Below are positions 25,851 to 38,503 of a DNA stretch of 64,000 bases, piece by piece. The notes under the pieces are model-generated. The model was not told the DNA's origin, searched no databases, and saw only the letters and a list, made by a program, of their open reading frames with translations. Origin of the DNA: Marsupella aquatica (Eukaryota; Marchantiophyta); the NCBI GenBank assembly GCA_973895155.1, contig OZ316893.1:9300001-9364000 (forward strand). Reading direction: 5' to 3'. Each line of letters opens with the position of its first letter. Position 1 is the stretch's first letter. Made by a program: the position numbers and the translations under genes.

Positions 25851-27310
25851 ACTAGCTCAATACCCGTGCGTTGCACAAAAGATGTCGTGACGGCCAAGAT
25901 GTTGTTGAGAACAAAAGATGTTGTGTCGGCCTAGAGGTTGTTGAGAAGAAAGATGACGTGTCGGCCAAGAGGTTGTTGAGAAGAAAGATGTCGTGTCGCC
26001 CAAGATGTCGTTGAAAACAAAAGATGTTGTGTTGGCCAAGAAGTCATTGAGAACAGAAGATGTTGTGTCGGCCAAGAGGTTGTTGAGAAGAAAGATGTCG
26101 TGCCGGTCATGAGGTTGTGGAAGAAATAGAGGTCGTGTTGCCAATGATGTCGTAACGCGTTATGCCAAAGGTTTCGTTAAGTATAACAATGTTGTTAAGT
26201 ACAAAATAGCTCAATACCAATGCGGTGCACAAAAGATGTTGTGTTGACCAAGATGTCGTTATGTAAAAGATGTCGTTATGTAAAACAATGTAGTTACGAA
26301 GTTGTCACGAAGTTGTTTTGCCAAAGATGTAGTTATGTGAAAGACGTTGTCAAGTAAAAGATGTCGTTAAGAAAAAAGAAGTCATTTTACCAAACATGTC
26401 ATCAAGTAAAAAGTTGTCATCAAGTAAATAGTTGTTGTCAAGTAAAAAATTGTCGTTAACAAAAAAGAAGTCATTTTGCCAAAGATGTTGTTATATGAAA
26501 GATGTCATGAATAAAAAGCCATCATTGACTAAAAAGATGATGTGGTGCCAAATGGTTCGTTATGTGAAAGATACTCTGAAGTAAAAAGATGTCATCTTTG
26601 TCGCCCACACCTTGCCATCAATGCCAGTGCCATGATCTTTATTATGTCTTTAGACCTTATAGTTTTTTAATTTTTTGGCAGTGAAAGTGGCACAAAAAAT
26701 GAATGTAAAAAATCATCCTAAATATGGGGAGAATTATTGTTTTATTAATTTGATTATTGTATGTAATCCCTTATTGACTAAAATAGTATCTGAAATTTAA
26801 CTCCTACCAATATTACACTAAACTATGCACTATCTCACTCTATAGAGTATCTACACCTTATTGAGTATGTACAATATTTTCTCCTTGATCCTTGTGCATT
26901 GTGTTAGTGACGTCCCTTTTTAGTTTACTTATCCCATTTGATTCCTCCTACTTGGACATTGGTGTGACTCTTTTCATTCATACTAAACTAAAATTTGTTT
27001 ATTTATATTCCTTCATTCTACCAGATTTCTTATTTTTTGTGCCCTTCAAATTTGACTAACAACCATGGCAAAAAAGGGACAACCCTGTATTATAGAAGTT
27101 AATAGCTCAATACCCATGAGTTGCACCAAAAATACTGTTCCATAAAAGATGTCGTTAAGTAAACATATGTCATGGCGTCAGGGATGTCGTTAAGTAAAAT
27201 ATGTCATGTGTAAAAGATGTCATTATGTCAAAGATGTGGTTACACCAATTGAAATATGTGGGTAAGTAATGGGACATTGTTAGTAAAAGGCATTGTCAAG
27301 TAAAATATGT
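25851..27310. repeat. Degenerate minisatellite field with three repeated headers
   Basis: Three related headers (AGCTCAATACCCGTGCGTTG and variants, followed by CAC) lie at about 25854, 26208 and 27105. Each is followed by degenerate repeats built on AAGATGTCGT. The cleanest block, 25880-26130, has units of about 35-36 bp (AAGATGTTGTGTCGGCCAAG then AGGTTGTTGAGAA). Between 26620 and 27090 unrelated AT-rich DNA interrupts the field. The header resembles terminal sequences I associate with plant Helitron or MITE families, but no end structure is proven. The minus-strand frame at 25857-26144 gives a periodic peptide because the unit is near 36 bp; I treat it as non-coding. Confidence 0.75.
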
Positions 27311-28300
27311 CACTTGACTGTTAACTAAAAAAACTCCAATAATATTGTTGATGAGTTAGGGCAGAGGATTGTTGCATTTTGTCAGGTCTCCATGCGCGAG
27401 GACAAAAAAAACCTAGTAAGAACCCGGTCCTCGGTCTAGGCATGAGTCCGAGTCCGAAACGCAAGACCAAGTCCAGGCAAGGGCAAGACCAAGTCCAGGC
27501 GAGGGCGAGGGCGGGGACCGGGTGGGTCATCGAGGCAGGGTTTTAGGGTTGAGTGGGGGAGCGCGAGGACGGGGAGCAGGGTGGGGAGGTGGGAGGGGCA
27601 GGAGGGAGTCAGGAGGAGGGGCTGCGAGGTGGGGAGGCAAAAGGGGGCCTAGAAGGCAGAGGGCGGAGCCAGCTAGCTATGCTGCATGGCCAGCCCTGCC
27701 CCAAGCCAGCCAGCCAGCCAGCCAGCATCGGCGGCTGCAAGCTGGGCAGGGCTGGCCGCCGGGGGGGGGTCGCGAGTTGCAGCGGCTTGGTGCTGACTTT
27801 GCGGCACTGCAATCCAAGTGACGGCTTGAGTCTCCACTTGAGGTTTTTTGTCTTATTGGTTCAATTTTTTCCGGTTTTGATTTTTTTTCATCCAAAATGG
27901 CCTGGCAATTTTGAAAGACGACCATGATATAAATTGGTGCCATAGTGTATTATAGTTTTTGATAATTATCTCAAAAACTATAGAAGATCAATAATACATT
28001 TTTGACCTCGTTTTTTACTTGCATTGAAAATAACATTTTGTTCTCACTTGTGCATTGATGGAAAGTAGAGGGACCTACATTGATCCTTGTGCTTGCATGG
28101 GCTTATTTACTAATCATTTCCCGTTTTGGTTGTCTCATTTGAGTGTTTCGTGTTTGCAGAGTGTTCGTTCCCCTTTCATTCACACTAAACTTTATTATTT
28201 TTTTATTTATTCCTTCCTCTTTTGCTGGAATCTTTTTTTGGACACTCTATATTTGAATGACGACCATGGTATAAAAGGGTGCAACCTTGTATTATAGTTT
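26880..28300 (+). repeat. Diverged direct repeat pair (26880-27090 and 28075-28300)
   Basis: The two segments share, in order, GATCCTTGTGC, TTCATTC(A/-)ACTAAACT-like text, ATTCCTTC, AACCATGG or GACCATGG, and CCTTGTATTATAG or CCCTGTATTATAG. A third shorter relative with GTGTATTATAG lies at 27920-27960. They are probably old copies of one short transposon. Confidence 0.55.
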
Positions 28301-30780
28301 AGGATCTTTATAAGTAAAATCAGCATCATTTATGGGCTTTACATGTAGAAGGCCCCTGGTATTATGATACATGAGGACTCAACACATGTTGAGCTCTACT
28401 TTTCCCGCTTCTTCCTCATTGGTGGTCGCTCTTTTCCATTCTTTGATTTGAATTTGAAAGGGCTTTCCATTGGGTTCAAGAGAAGCAGTTTAGAGATGTA
28501 CTATGTCCACCAAGTACTCTTGGGGAATCAGAGAGCTATAATCAATTGAGGAATTCCCACATTCATACTACCACGAGTTGCTACTCTGTGTACACTGTTT
28601 TTTATCTCTATATCATAGTATGACTATATAATGTGTGTTCATATTTACAATCCCGCAACATCTAGTGCAATAACAGGAAGTCATTTACTTCTTTTGCCGC
28701 TCTTTGGGGACTCTTGGGCTTTTTTAGGTTCTTTGTTTTCCCAGGCTTTTCCGTTGTTTATCATCCTTATTGGGCTTCTTGCCATCCTGTCTCCTGGTAC
28801 TGCATTTTTTGTTTGTTGGAGTTTTAGATGTATATATATTTTGTGTCTGCAGTGTAACTAAGAGAGTTGACAATATATAAGGCAAGCCAAACTCTACTTA
28901 GATTGCATCTTTGAAAACTTTCAACCATCAGGTGATGAATAGCATTGAGGTCTCACGGACCTGCCAACCTGCCAAAACTACACCGTGTGTCAAAATTGTT
29001 ATGGTCAAGAATGTCTATCTTGCTTGAACACTGAACAGTTACAGAACTATCAAAGAAACCTGGCTGGCCATTTCCACCCCCTCAGCTCTTCAGTTCACCC
29101 ATCACTACCCTCCTGACCCATTGCACTCAAAGTGAGGATTTTTAAAAATTGATTGGGTGGAAGACTTAAAACAAATTGTTAGAGATCCTCGGGGGCCTCA
29201 CTCTAAAGGGGGTCTCATAACACGCTTGACGTTTTTTAGCTATTATCCACTCTAAAAAATAAGAACACAAATTTTTGAACTATTTTCTACCCCTTTTCTA
29301 GAATATTCTAAAAATATTCCCAAAATTCATTTCTAAAACCCTATTCTCTTAGAATTCTCAAAATTGGATTTAAAAAACCCTAGTGTTCTCGCGAGTGTTC
29401 TACTACACTGGTTGATTGATCTGTTAGGTAACTTGTCTACAAGACCAGATACCCCAAGAATTCCTGCCAGCCTTTTGGAAGCAGCAGAGCTTTGTCTTCC
29501 AGTAAATTTACCAATGAGCTCCAATTATTGTGTCTTTGGATCACACACTCCACGTTTACTCAAACCACCGATCGGGTTTCTTCGTCAAGGCCTGAATCCC
29601 TAATTCCTGCCGGCCTTTCTGCAGAATCCAATTCTGCCTTCCAATAAGCAAAAATTGGCTCCAATTTTTGTCTCATTGCTGGATTGTGCGCATTTTATTT
29701 TTCCCTGTCAGGGAACTGAATTGCAATTTGCAAGAGTGGCAGGGGACTCTCAATGCATGCAAGAGTCAAGGAGTCACGCAACTACTGCTATCACTACTAC
29801 TACTACTGAACTATTGACAACGACAACAATGCCTGCAAGTGGTGTCTTGGTTTATCACCATCCGTAAACCCAGATTCTACCCCATCTCTAGAATTTATGG
29901 GAGGTGTCAAAACATCTCCCTCCTGCCCATAAAATCTCTTATATCTCATTCTACAGTCAATCTAAAGATAGACATAAGACAGGGCTTAAGGCCATGCTTT
30001 GACACTCCTTATTAGATGTTGTTTGGTAGGCTAGGTTAATCCCTTTATTCTTGTAAGCATGCATATACAATGGTTACAAGTGTGGCTGATAGGAAAGGAA
30101 ATTTCTGGCTGTGGAGAAGTGATGTGAGACACGTTGTAGTATTGATTACGGTTGGTGGGGTTGCTCTGCATTCTGGTGGTAAAATGAGCCCTTGTTGCTC
30201 TTTCTCTAGTATTTGTGGCAATTTTGGTCTTATGTCCCTGATGCATCTCTCAGGCCTGCTGGTCCCCCCATCCACAGGGGGGGGGGTGGGGGGGGGAACC
30301 AGCAAATATAAACTATAAAATGACTATAGTAAGAATTAATTTTGTTGTTTTAGTGAATTCACTTTTGTTTGTCATTGAAATTGTAATCTATATTGCACAT
30401 GAGGCTTCATCTATATTTTACAACAAAAAACTAGTATCCTCTTTCAGTAGCTTTAGAGGTTTATAAAAACAATTGAGAGCTCGACTTTCTTGGTACCCTC
30501 TGGTGTTCACTTTTCTGAGGATTAGCCCTTAGTCCGCCTGGAAATTGTTTCTTTTTTTCACTCTTTCATAAAGTTGGGTCCCCCACCCCACAGGCCTTTT
30601 TGCCTTTTGATGTGGGTTTGCCTCCCCTCTTTCTGCCGAAAGGACCCCTCTATATAGCTTGAGGATCCAAAAACCTGGCTCAATGGTTATTTTCATACTT
30701 TTGAAAATATAAAACCCCCAAAGTGTGGCACAATGGTTCTTCATACTTTTTGACAGTATAAACTCCCTTGTAACGCTATG
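27311..30780. other. Intergenic DNA with a GC-rich island and a G-run hairpin
   Basis: A GC-rich, G-skewed block lies at 27420-27800 and includes (AGCC)n at about 27700-27725. Its overlapping frames on both strands are composition artefacts. At 30258-30303, CTGGTCCCCCCA and TGGGGGGGGGAACCAG form an imperfect inverted repeat. I recognise no gene. Confidence 0.5.
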
Positions 30781-31237
30781 AAAGTTAAAGAGATTTTTCT
30801 TTTCTTGAATGGAGCACTTTACTCATTTAAAAAGTAAAGCCCAATAAAAACGGGAAGTAAAAGGCCAGAACCAAAAAAGGAACCAAGGCCAAAAACCACA
30901 CCAAGACCAAAGTAACACGTTCACCCATGAGGGAAGAGGAACAAGAATTATCTAGAAGGAAAGGGAATCTGAGTGATTCACTCAAGGAGACCAACTAAGC
31001 AGCTACTGCAAAAATGAGGGCAAGGAGACAAGAGTACAGGACGAGATCCAACTATCAGCAAAGATCTGAGTGACTGTAAGCTAGTAAGCAAAGATCAAAC
31101 TAATGGATCCACCAATTGTAGAAAAAACAAAAGCTGACCAGCAAAAAGCCCAGGATCACAACAAAAGGACTGTGAATCCCAAAGGCTGAAATGGACGGTA
31201 TCGACTGTAAAGCATTAGTCAACTAAGTAGTAAAGAC

Positions 31238-32505
31238 TTAAAGACCTCCATCGTAGCCCAAATCCCGCTTGAACTTTCCAGCCAATTGTTGCCAACAACC
31301 ATTCTTCTCGTTATGATGATTCAGCCCATTTTGCCAAATGATCCATAGACACAGCCAAATTTCTGACCAGATCTTGATCTTTAAACCCATGACAAAATTG
31401 TTGACCGCCTCGTTCTCCAAGGTGCAACTGCCAAATCGTAATCCCTCATACAATATTCCAGAGCTTAAGAGGGATATCACAATTTGGAAGTTTGGCACCA
31501 AGAATTACGTGAAAAGCATCAAATTGAAAATTAGAAGCCTCTGGCCACACCGCGCGCTTGATGATAATGGAGATCCAAGAACAAATACTCTAGGATATCG
31601 GACACATCCCTAAACAATGTAGAATATCTTCATGAGGATGCAAGTCACATCTGAGGAAACACCAAGAAGAATCATTACGAGAAAATGGAATAACAGTTCC
31701 ATCTTCCAAACTGAGTGGTTTGCCTACCAATGTAATGCTTAGTGGCAATTAGACAATGCGCAATCTGCCAAAGGAAAAAATTAATTTTCCCTTCTCGATA
31801 AGCTTTCTGAATGCTAGGTACCCATAGTTTATCATCAACAGGCACACCTCAAAGTTCCATCCTAGATTTTATGTAACCAATCATGCTAATTGGAGAATAC
31901 TTATGCAACAGTTTACAAATACTAGCACTAGTTGCATGAAAAACTGTTTGCAGTTCTTTCACTGATACCGAGTGGAATTCCGAGATCATAATCATATGTA
32001 CCTTTCAATCCAAGCCCAAACTTATGTGTAAGCCAACCTTTGGTTAATCCTAACACCATACTATGTAGGAAATCTTCAGAGACTGGGATGAATCAATCTT
32101 ACAGAGTATCCAATTAGGTATAACAAAAGTAGTAAGGAGACCCTGCCAAATATTTGTTGTGCGCCAGCAATCCTTCATCTGAGAATAAGGAGCCAGATTT
32201 TCCCAAACCAAATTGTCCTCTTCAATAGGAATCGAAGAGATCAACACTTTTCATTCCAGACCCGAATGATTCATGTGGATCAAAGGCGCATGTGTATTAG
32301 CAAGAACAGCTAAATAATAATTCTTCCCTCTAGTTTGCGCTCCTAAACCAGTCATAGCTTCCTGCGTAGTTGGGATCCCCTCTTCAGAGATAATATCACT
32401 CCAACACATTAGACCCATTGAACAAAGAATCCTTTGTTGACTTGATTGATGAAAGTTAAAGAGAGTTGAGTCCTTCAATGAATCCTTTTGGACTAAGTAC
32501 ATCAC
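31238..32505 (-). pseudogene. Degenerate LINE ORF2 3' part (zf-RVT region)
   Basis: The minus strand shows remnants of the C-terminal end of a plant L1-type ORF2, broken by stops and frame changes. In order: GLMCWSDIISEEGIPT (about 32420-32365), KINFFLWQIAHCLI (about 31785-31745) and CDLHPHEDILHCLGMCP (31649-31600), then GLKIKIWSEIWLCLWIIWQN (about 31385-31325). FFLW..A, C..(8-9)..ED..H....C and the tryptophan-rich tail are hallmarks of the zf-RVT domain that follows reverse transcriptase. The endonuclease and RT core are missing. The A-rich region near 30790-30850 may be its 3' end. It is older than the intact LINE at 38.5-44.7 kb, and the two are too divergent to be the same subfamily. Confidence 0.75.
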
Positions 32506-35500
32506 CCTTGAGTACCCCCTAAATTTGCATAGTCTGTGGACTGATTTGTGATCCTATGTGGGACTGAGTTGAGAAGCATTGTTATTGAGAACCATAAGAA
32601 AAAACATTTTGCAACAATATGAGTACAAATCTCAAATATGGTAAATACTCTACTTATATCCCCGCACCAGAGAAAATGATGCTCCCATGTCTTTGGAAAC
32701 CCACACGGACCACATTTTTCAATATTTGAGTTTCATTAGAATAGCTTGATGTTCAGAAATTCAAATATCTTTTAGTTTTGAGGATGTCCTAGAGGAGTAG
32801 GTAATCCACACTGCCATCAAAGTGACTGTAAATTTTTAGTCCCTTTGGTTGAGTCATTCATAATGGAATGAGTAAATTCCATGAAATTAATTTTCATTAT
32901 GTTAATATGAAATATTAAAGTTTGTGTTTTTTGCATGACTCTTCCTTCTCTAGTTGCATGGCAAGAAAGACTAAAAATTATTTTGGAATTCATAATCATC
33001 AATTGATAAGCCCAAAATTCACGTGACCACCAAAATCTGATACACGGGAACGATAATGTGTCCAACTCGGAGGTCTATCCGGGCTTCACTTTCCTGCCCC
33101 AAAACTGCCTATTGGGGTTGGGAGCGATAACGTCACAAAGAAACTAGGAATAAAAGTTTGTTGGCACAGTAACTGGGCTTCACTACGATAAACCCGCCGC
33201 TCCGCCGAGATTCGTCCATCAGTCCATGACTCCATGCACCAAAAGTCCCAAATACTTACACAAAGTATATTAATGTAGTTCCTGTGACACGTCGATCCCG
33301 AAGACCATCAATTCCATTCATTCAATGGAATGAATAACAAGACTTTTTCCCGACCGTCGGGCTCCGGACCCGTCCAATGCTATGTGAGTTTTCCCCCGTG
33401 ACAACTTCCCATTGGCCTGAAATGGATGGCTAAATCCATAGGTGGGTCCGAAGCTTCTGAGTGGCCGGACATGCGGCATCGCACTCATTGCCAGAGCCCA
33501 AACCACGTGCTGGATAGACTCTGCTTTTAGGCTTCGATGGGGCCCACTGGTCCGTACGATACGTTTGGAAGGGACGCGATCCGATTAGTCGGAGTCTACC
33601 GGTATCCGACAGTGGGCCACGCTGATACTGGTCCAATGGCAGTCGGGAGTTCTCTCCTCGGGGAAATCCTAAAAGTACCACTGTAGTCATCATTCTACTC
33701 ATGAAAACTTGCAAAGGTCAATTTGCAAAGGCCTTCTTCTGTCTACAGAGGAACACAGCGTCACAGGTTTACGTAACACCTTGTGCGCTGTTTACAGCTT
33801 TACACGGACAAACAAGGAGACGCCAAAAACACCATTCTCAGTGCACCCTGTGCTTTATACTGTTTATAGCTTTTACAGAAGTGACAATGATTTTTGAGTG
33901 ACAAAACCGAAGACTATTGATTTACTTGTACGAACGTTGTTTGGCCTACTCCTCACTACTCGAGTACATGCAACTGTCACAGTTGAATACAGTGGTACAG
34001 TTGTTTTAGGTTTTCCCCGAGGAGAGAACTCAGAGTAAGTTCTTCAGTTCCAGAACAAAACGAAGAAACTGACTTCGTGGTCTTCTTACACCTGCTTTAG
34101 TGCAAAATCTGCTTCCCTGCAAGACAGAGGCTTCGTCCCTAATATATATACTCTGTTTACAACTTGATAGTATCGGACAATTACCGGAGGATGTGAATCT
34201 GTTACAGCTACAAAAGCAAAGCCTATTTACTCCTTATTAGACTATTGTGGTTGATTTGTATATGTAAAACCTATCCACACACTCCATACTTCTTTGCGTT
34301 GATTTAAAGAGTAAAAAAAGTCTAGCCACAACTCTTTACTTTGTTTCGTGATAATTTTGATGTATTTTGAACTGCTAGAAAACTATACATAAAACTCACA
34401 TACAATTGGCTAAACAACACTCATTCCCTAACCTGAGTTTATGAAACCAGGGTTAAATTTTAGAAAACGTTCATAAAATTTTCCACGATTCGTTTTGTGC
34501 TTCCTTCAATATCAAAGATTTTTTCACTCCTCACACGTTTGTTTGGTACTGTTTCAAATAAAATCAAGCATGAGCATTGTTTAGGCCGCCACCACCTTGG
34601 CATTATTCTGAAGTAAGAATGTTTAGGATTAAGAACATATGGTCACCTTTACAAGGTGTAGGGCCACCATATCCCGCATATGTGGAGAGACATACAAAGA
34701 GACCATATGCTTGGAAAGGCATACAGAAGTATTTGATTGTACTTTCAAGTTATGTGTCTAGTCATGATAGGCTCACAATGACCCTGTCAGGATTTTCAGA
34801 GTGTTTCCAACGTTTAGCTTTGCACAGAGGCCTTAGGCCTGCCTGTTTGTAGCCCTAGCCTGCCTAAGGCATGTAGCCAGCTGGAGGAGGGATTGCTTTC
34901 CAGGTCAGTTAGTTTTGTTTGTTTCATTATTGATTCATTTCTAAACTTTTTGTGTTCAGGATTGATGTCAGGCCTTGCATATATTTACTGCAAGGTAATC
35001 TTGGAGGGTTTCCCAAATTCACCATTGTGGGCAGTGGGGAGTCTCAAAGATTCACAGTGGTGATGATTTTGGCTGTAACTTTTTTCACAGGGTTGTGTCA
35101 AAACCTTTTTTGACTTTTCTTCCAGTAACCTCCACAATTAGTTTGAGGACCCCTTTGCTATGTAAGTTTGATATTTTCAACTAGTTATAGTAATGAAGAG
35201 TTGCAGATTGTAATAGTTCACAATGAATAATTCACAATCCTTCATTTGATCTTTGTCAAATGATTCTGATAGTGGTGCAATTTGATGAATTCTCCTCGTG
35301 ATCTGATCTGATTCACAAGTTCTACTCTAGTACAAAGGCATTACAGGGGAAGAAGCGGTTGAACACTTCTGCATCAGCCCAACCATGGAGTCAACGGTCC
35401 TAATAAACCTCCACTGGTTTCAGAACAGCTTAATTTCTCTTGTTTGTCAACTATGATATTGAAACTAAAGATAATTTCACTCCAGATATGAAAGTTATAA

Positions 35501-36012
35501 GGTGCTTAGGTTGAACAAGAGAATGTTTTTCATCAAATATTTTGTATGTGATAATTGACTTCCATGACTCCAACACCAGTTACAATTAGTTCGTGGACCC
35601 CATCTGTTTTTATTCGATTGAGATTGAATTGGAGCGCACTGCACAGGGCCCTCCTATGGTGAATCCGAAGTCAGCAGTGTTACTGCAGCAGCAAACGCCA
35701 GTTCCACCTCCTTAAATGTAACCTCTTCCATTTTCTTGTGAACTTACTGTATTTCGGTCTGCTGTCTAGCTTGTCTCCTGCATTCATCCATTCTTTAGTC
35801 GTCTTGAGGCACAGTTTCCTGTTTGTAATGGTCAAAATTTCTGAACCTAATGTGCAGGACTTCTGCTTCGTAGAGAAAGGCAGGGACGGCGTCAGCATTG
35901 TGTGCCGCTGTCATGGGTCGCCACATGTGTCTCGCATCTAAATTGTAATAGTAACTTCCCCTGTTCAGTGTACCGCAAATTACTTAGAAACAGAACAGTC
36001 CCTTTCGTTCCT
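32506..36012. other. Intergenic DNA, no recognised gene
   Basis: Nothing is recognised. The segment at 32817-33065 (minus) might be further decayed LINE sequence, but no motif supports it. Short imperfect repeats occur at 33780-33880. The minus-strand frame 33430-33714 lacks motifs. Confidence 0.45.
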
Positions 36013-36240
36013 TCAAAGCTGTACAACTGATCTGGTTAAATATCGAATCTTCTCCACTACAGCGGCTTTGGAGGTGTGGTATACCTCACTAATATCCTGC
36101 GCAATACTTTTGGCGTCGAACGAAGCGCCTAGAAGTCCTTTACGTCCCAATCCAACAGCATACAGACCTCTTTCACCTTTCCACGATTGTTGCGAAGATG
36201 GCTTCGGAAAACCATCTTGGGCAAAGAAATTCTCTTCATC
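36013..36240 (-). pseudogene. YUC: Isolated last exon of a YUCCA-type flavin monooxygenase
   Basis: The stretch after an acceptor (AATACAG|GAT at 36240) encodes 75 residues ending in TGA at 36013-36015. It contains FFAQDGFPK, WKGERGLYAVG and RKGLLGASFDAKSIAQDI, which match the C-terminal exon of YUCCA enzymes (typically NGWKGE.GLY.VGFTRRGL.GAS.DA..IAQDI). YUCCAs convert indole-3-pyruvate to auxin using FAD and NADPH. The FAD (GxGPSG) and NADPH (GxGNSG) motifs and the ATGYRSN segment were not found upstream on this strand within the next several kb, which hold repeats and a LINE. The usual FPNGW lead-in reads SSQQSW. It is either an orphan gene fragment or the last exon of a gene with very long TE-filled introns. 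Family assignment is confident; pseudogene status is inferred. Confidence 0.65.
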
Positions 36241-38332
36241 CTGTATTAGAGGGCATTTCATATGAGTCAAGATGAGTACAAGATCTTTCACAATCGCCTA
36301 GAAAAAATTGAAGGTTCCAGAATTATGATCAATACAGTACTGCACTAGAGCGAATGAAATTTTTGAATCTCATTATGATTTCTTAGGAAACTGGTAACTC
36401 ACATTCTCATCAGCAGTTATTGACAATCAGACAGAACGCCAATCATAATTCCATACATTGACTTCCAATCATAATTATGTATGGAATGTTTTCAGAGAGT
36501 GCTGAAAGTGAGAAATGATAACCCTTAGACTATCGACACACTTTCGAGAGGAATGTGTAGAGTTGGCCCGAATCAAGAAGGCAAGAAGACAAGTAGATAT
36601 AATTATGATTGGCATAAGCAGTGCAACTAACAGAAATGCAATCAATCTCTGCACTTTCTGCACTCGTTTGGAAGGTTAGTTTGGAATGTTACCTTCTGCT
36701 GCTGCGGGATTCTTAACTGCCATGCTATGTTGTTTCATTTAATTAGTTATTTATTACTTATAGAATTGAACCACAATTCACAAAAAAGGGTGGGGAGTTT
36801 GTTACTCGCGGTAAATAAAACTGAGTTGCAGGCCTACTCAGGGTAAATAAAACAGTTATTTTTGATTATTTTTTAATGAACATTTACGGCATGGCGTCCT
36901 CAATTTTACCAAAATCCTGCCGCAAACACAAATGTTGGCATAATTTCATTGTGGAAACCAATTTGTTCTTGTTTGTAGCGCGCCATGATGATGTGGCACA
37001 TTGTGGAGTCAGGAATTTTGGAAGGGACCTCTAGTGGGGTCTGTAACAATACCACGGAAAAATTGGCCAGTCTAACTATTAATAATGAACAAGCAAAACC
37101 AGTGATGATCCCCGAACTAAACTTAACTATGATAGAACAATTCCTTTCATAAATGTAACTATCCAAAATTATTTTACCTTTTTCTTTCTTTTATAGTCTC
37201 CCATTACTGTAGGTTAACTCCTCACTTTTGTCAAACCTTTCAAAACTCTCGTCGTTTGAGTTTCGTGTTTGTCCTCTTTTTGCTTTTGCTCCATTCTACT
37301 TTATTTGCCCCTTTTAGTAAATTGGTCCTTTTCATTTAAAAAATAATAATTCAGTTTTCCTCTACCTTTTCTTCTACCCTTTCTTTCCCCATTCTATTTC
37401 TTTAATCAAAGGGGAAACAGCCTTTGCAGAAAGGCACAACTGGTTTCCTTTCCTCTATATTGCTTTAACTCTTCCCTTAGGACAATTAGAGCTTTTCTAG
37501 ATGAATACACTAAAGTTATTCATCATTTAAAGGGGTCAAAACCTGGGCAGGATTTCCAATATGTGCTTTTTGGTGTGTTCCCTTAAACTCTCCCAAAGTT
37601 GGTTACTTTAGCAAGTAAGCACATGAGTTAAAGGGGTTGCAATGTGCTAACCTACTCAGCAGCTCGCGATGGAGCTCAGCAGCTCTTAATGGATCTCAAC
37701 AGCTTGCAGCAATGAAACAAGGAAATTGCAGCAATGGAGCTCAACAGTGTAGTGATGGAGGGCAGGAAAGTCAATGCTTGGGCAGTGATGGGGAAAGGTC
37801 AATCCTGGGCAGCGATGGCAAATGTCAGGTCTGGGCAATAATGCTTGGGATGATGCTCAGGCACAGGCTCCTCTCAACCTAACACTGAACATTGAAATAT
37901 GTAACGACCATGCAAAACCTAGTAGTTTTGCCCTAGTGCTTGACATCATTTATCAATATAGACCAGCAAAACCTGAAGAGACCTCCAATTTTGAAAGATT
38001 ACTCTTCTCCCTCACAATCCACACTCTGTGCTTCCTACACTTTTATGAGCAAGCAAACTCAGACATTCAATATTGTTCTCAGGGGTCTCACTATATGAAG
38101 GCCTCCTCATCACCTGCAACATTTTTAGGCCTTGGACCCCCTAAGATATAAGATTTGTAACAAAATAAGTATGCCTAATATGCTGGTACATTGTAAGAAT
38201 ATTCCTTAAATTTAATTAAAAAGACCTAACCATTGTTCTTCCAAGATTTTAATAAAGTTTTTCCTTAGAACCAATAAGATGACACTATGCTTTCTTTCAC
38301 GCCACGTGCCTATTTGTAGAAACCCACAAAAC
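36241..38332. other. Intergenic DNA, no recognised gene
   Basis: Upstream flank of the YUCCA-type exon. I looked for other flavin-monooxygenase exons on the minus strand and saw none. A degenerate CAGCAGCT/GGAGCTCA-rich segment lies at 37655-37760. Confidence 0.45.
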
Positions 38333-38460
38333 TATCCTACAATGTTTTTAAAATTTATTTAAGGTTATTAACATTATATGGTTGCATGATTGGAAGTGGA
38401 CTATCCTACAATGTTTTTTAAATTTCTTTAAAGATATTAACATTATATGGTTCCATGATT
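38333..38460 (+). repeat. 69-bp tandem duplication cut by the LINE insertion
   Basis: Copy 1 starts near 38333 and copy 2 at 38402. Both contain CTATCCTACAATGTTTTT and TTAACATTATATGGTT. Copy 1 continues CATGATTGGAAGT. Copy 2 breaks at CATGATT exactly where the LINE poly(A) begins, and its expected continuation GGAAGT reappears beyond the other end of the LINE at 44704. Confidence 0.85.
38447..38460. repeat. LINE target-site duplication, 3' copy
   Basis: ATGGTTCCATGATT, abutting the LINE poly(A) tract. The same 14 bases lie at 44690-44703 beyond the 5' end of the element. Confidence 0.9.
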
Positions 38461-38503
38461 TTTATTTTTTTTATTTTTTTTATTTTTTTTATTTTTATTT
38501 TAA
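38461..38503 (-). other. LINE 3' poly(A)-type tail
   Basis: On the minus strand the element ends in runs of A interrupted by single T at regular intervals (AAAAAAAT units), directly next to the target duplication. Confidence 0.85.

Noticed and set aside
25857-26144. 95-residue periodic minus-strand frame
   Set aside because: The periodicity follows from the roughly 36-bp DNA repeat; neighbouring degenerate units are not open.
27522-27943. Gly/Arg-rich overlapping frames
   Set aside because: They lie in a GC-rich, G-skewed island with simple repeats and are open on both strands, as composition predicts.
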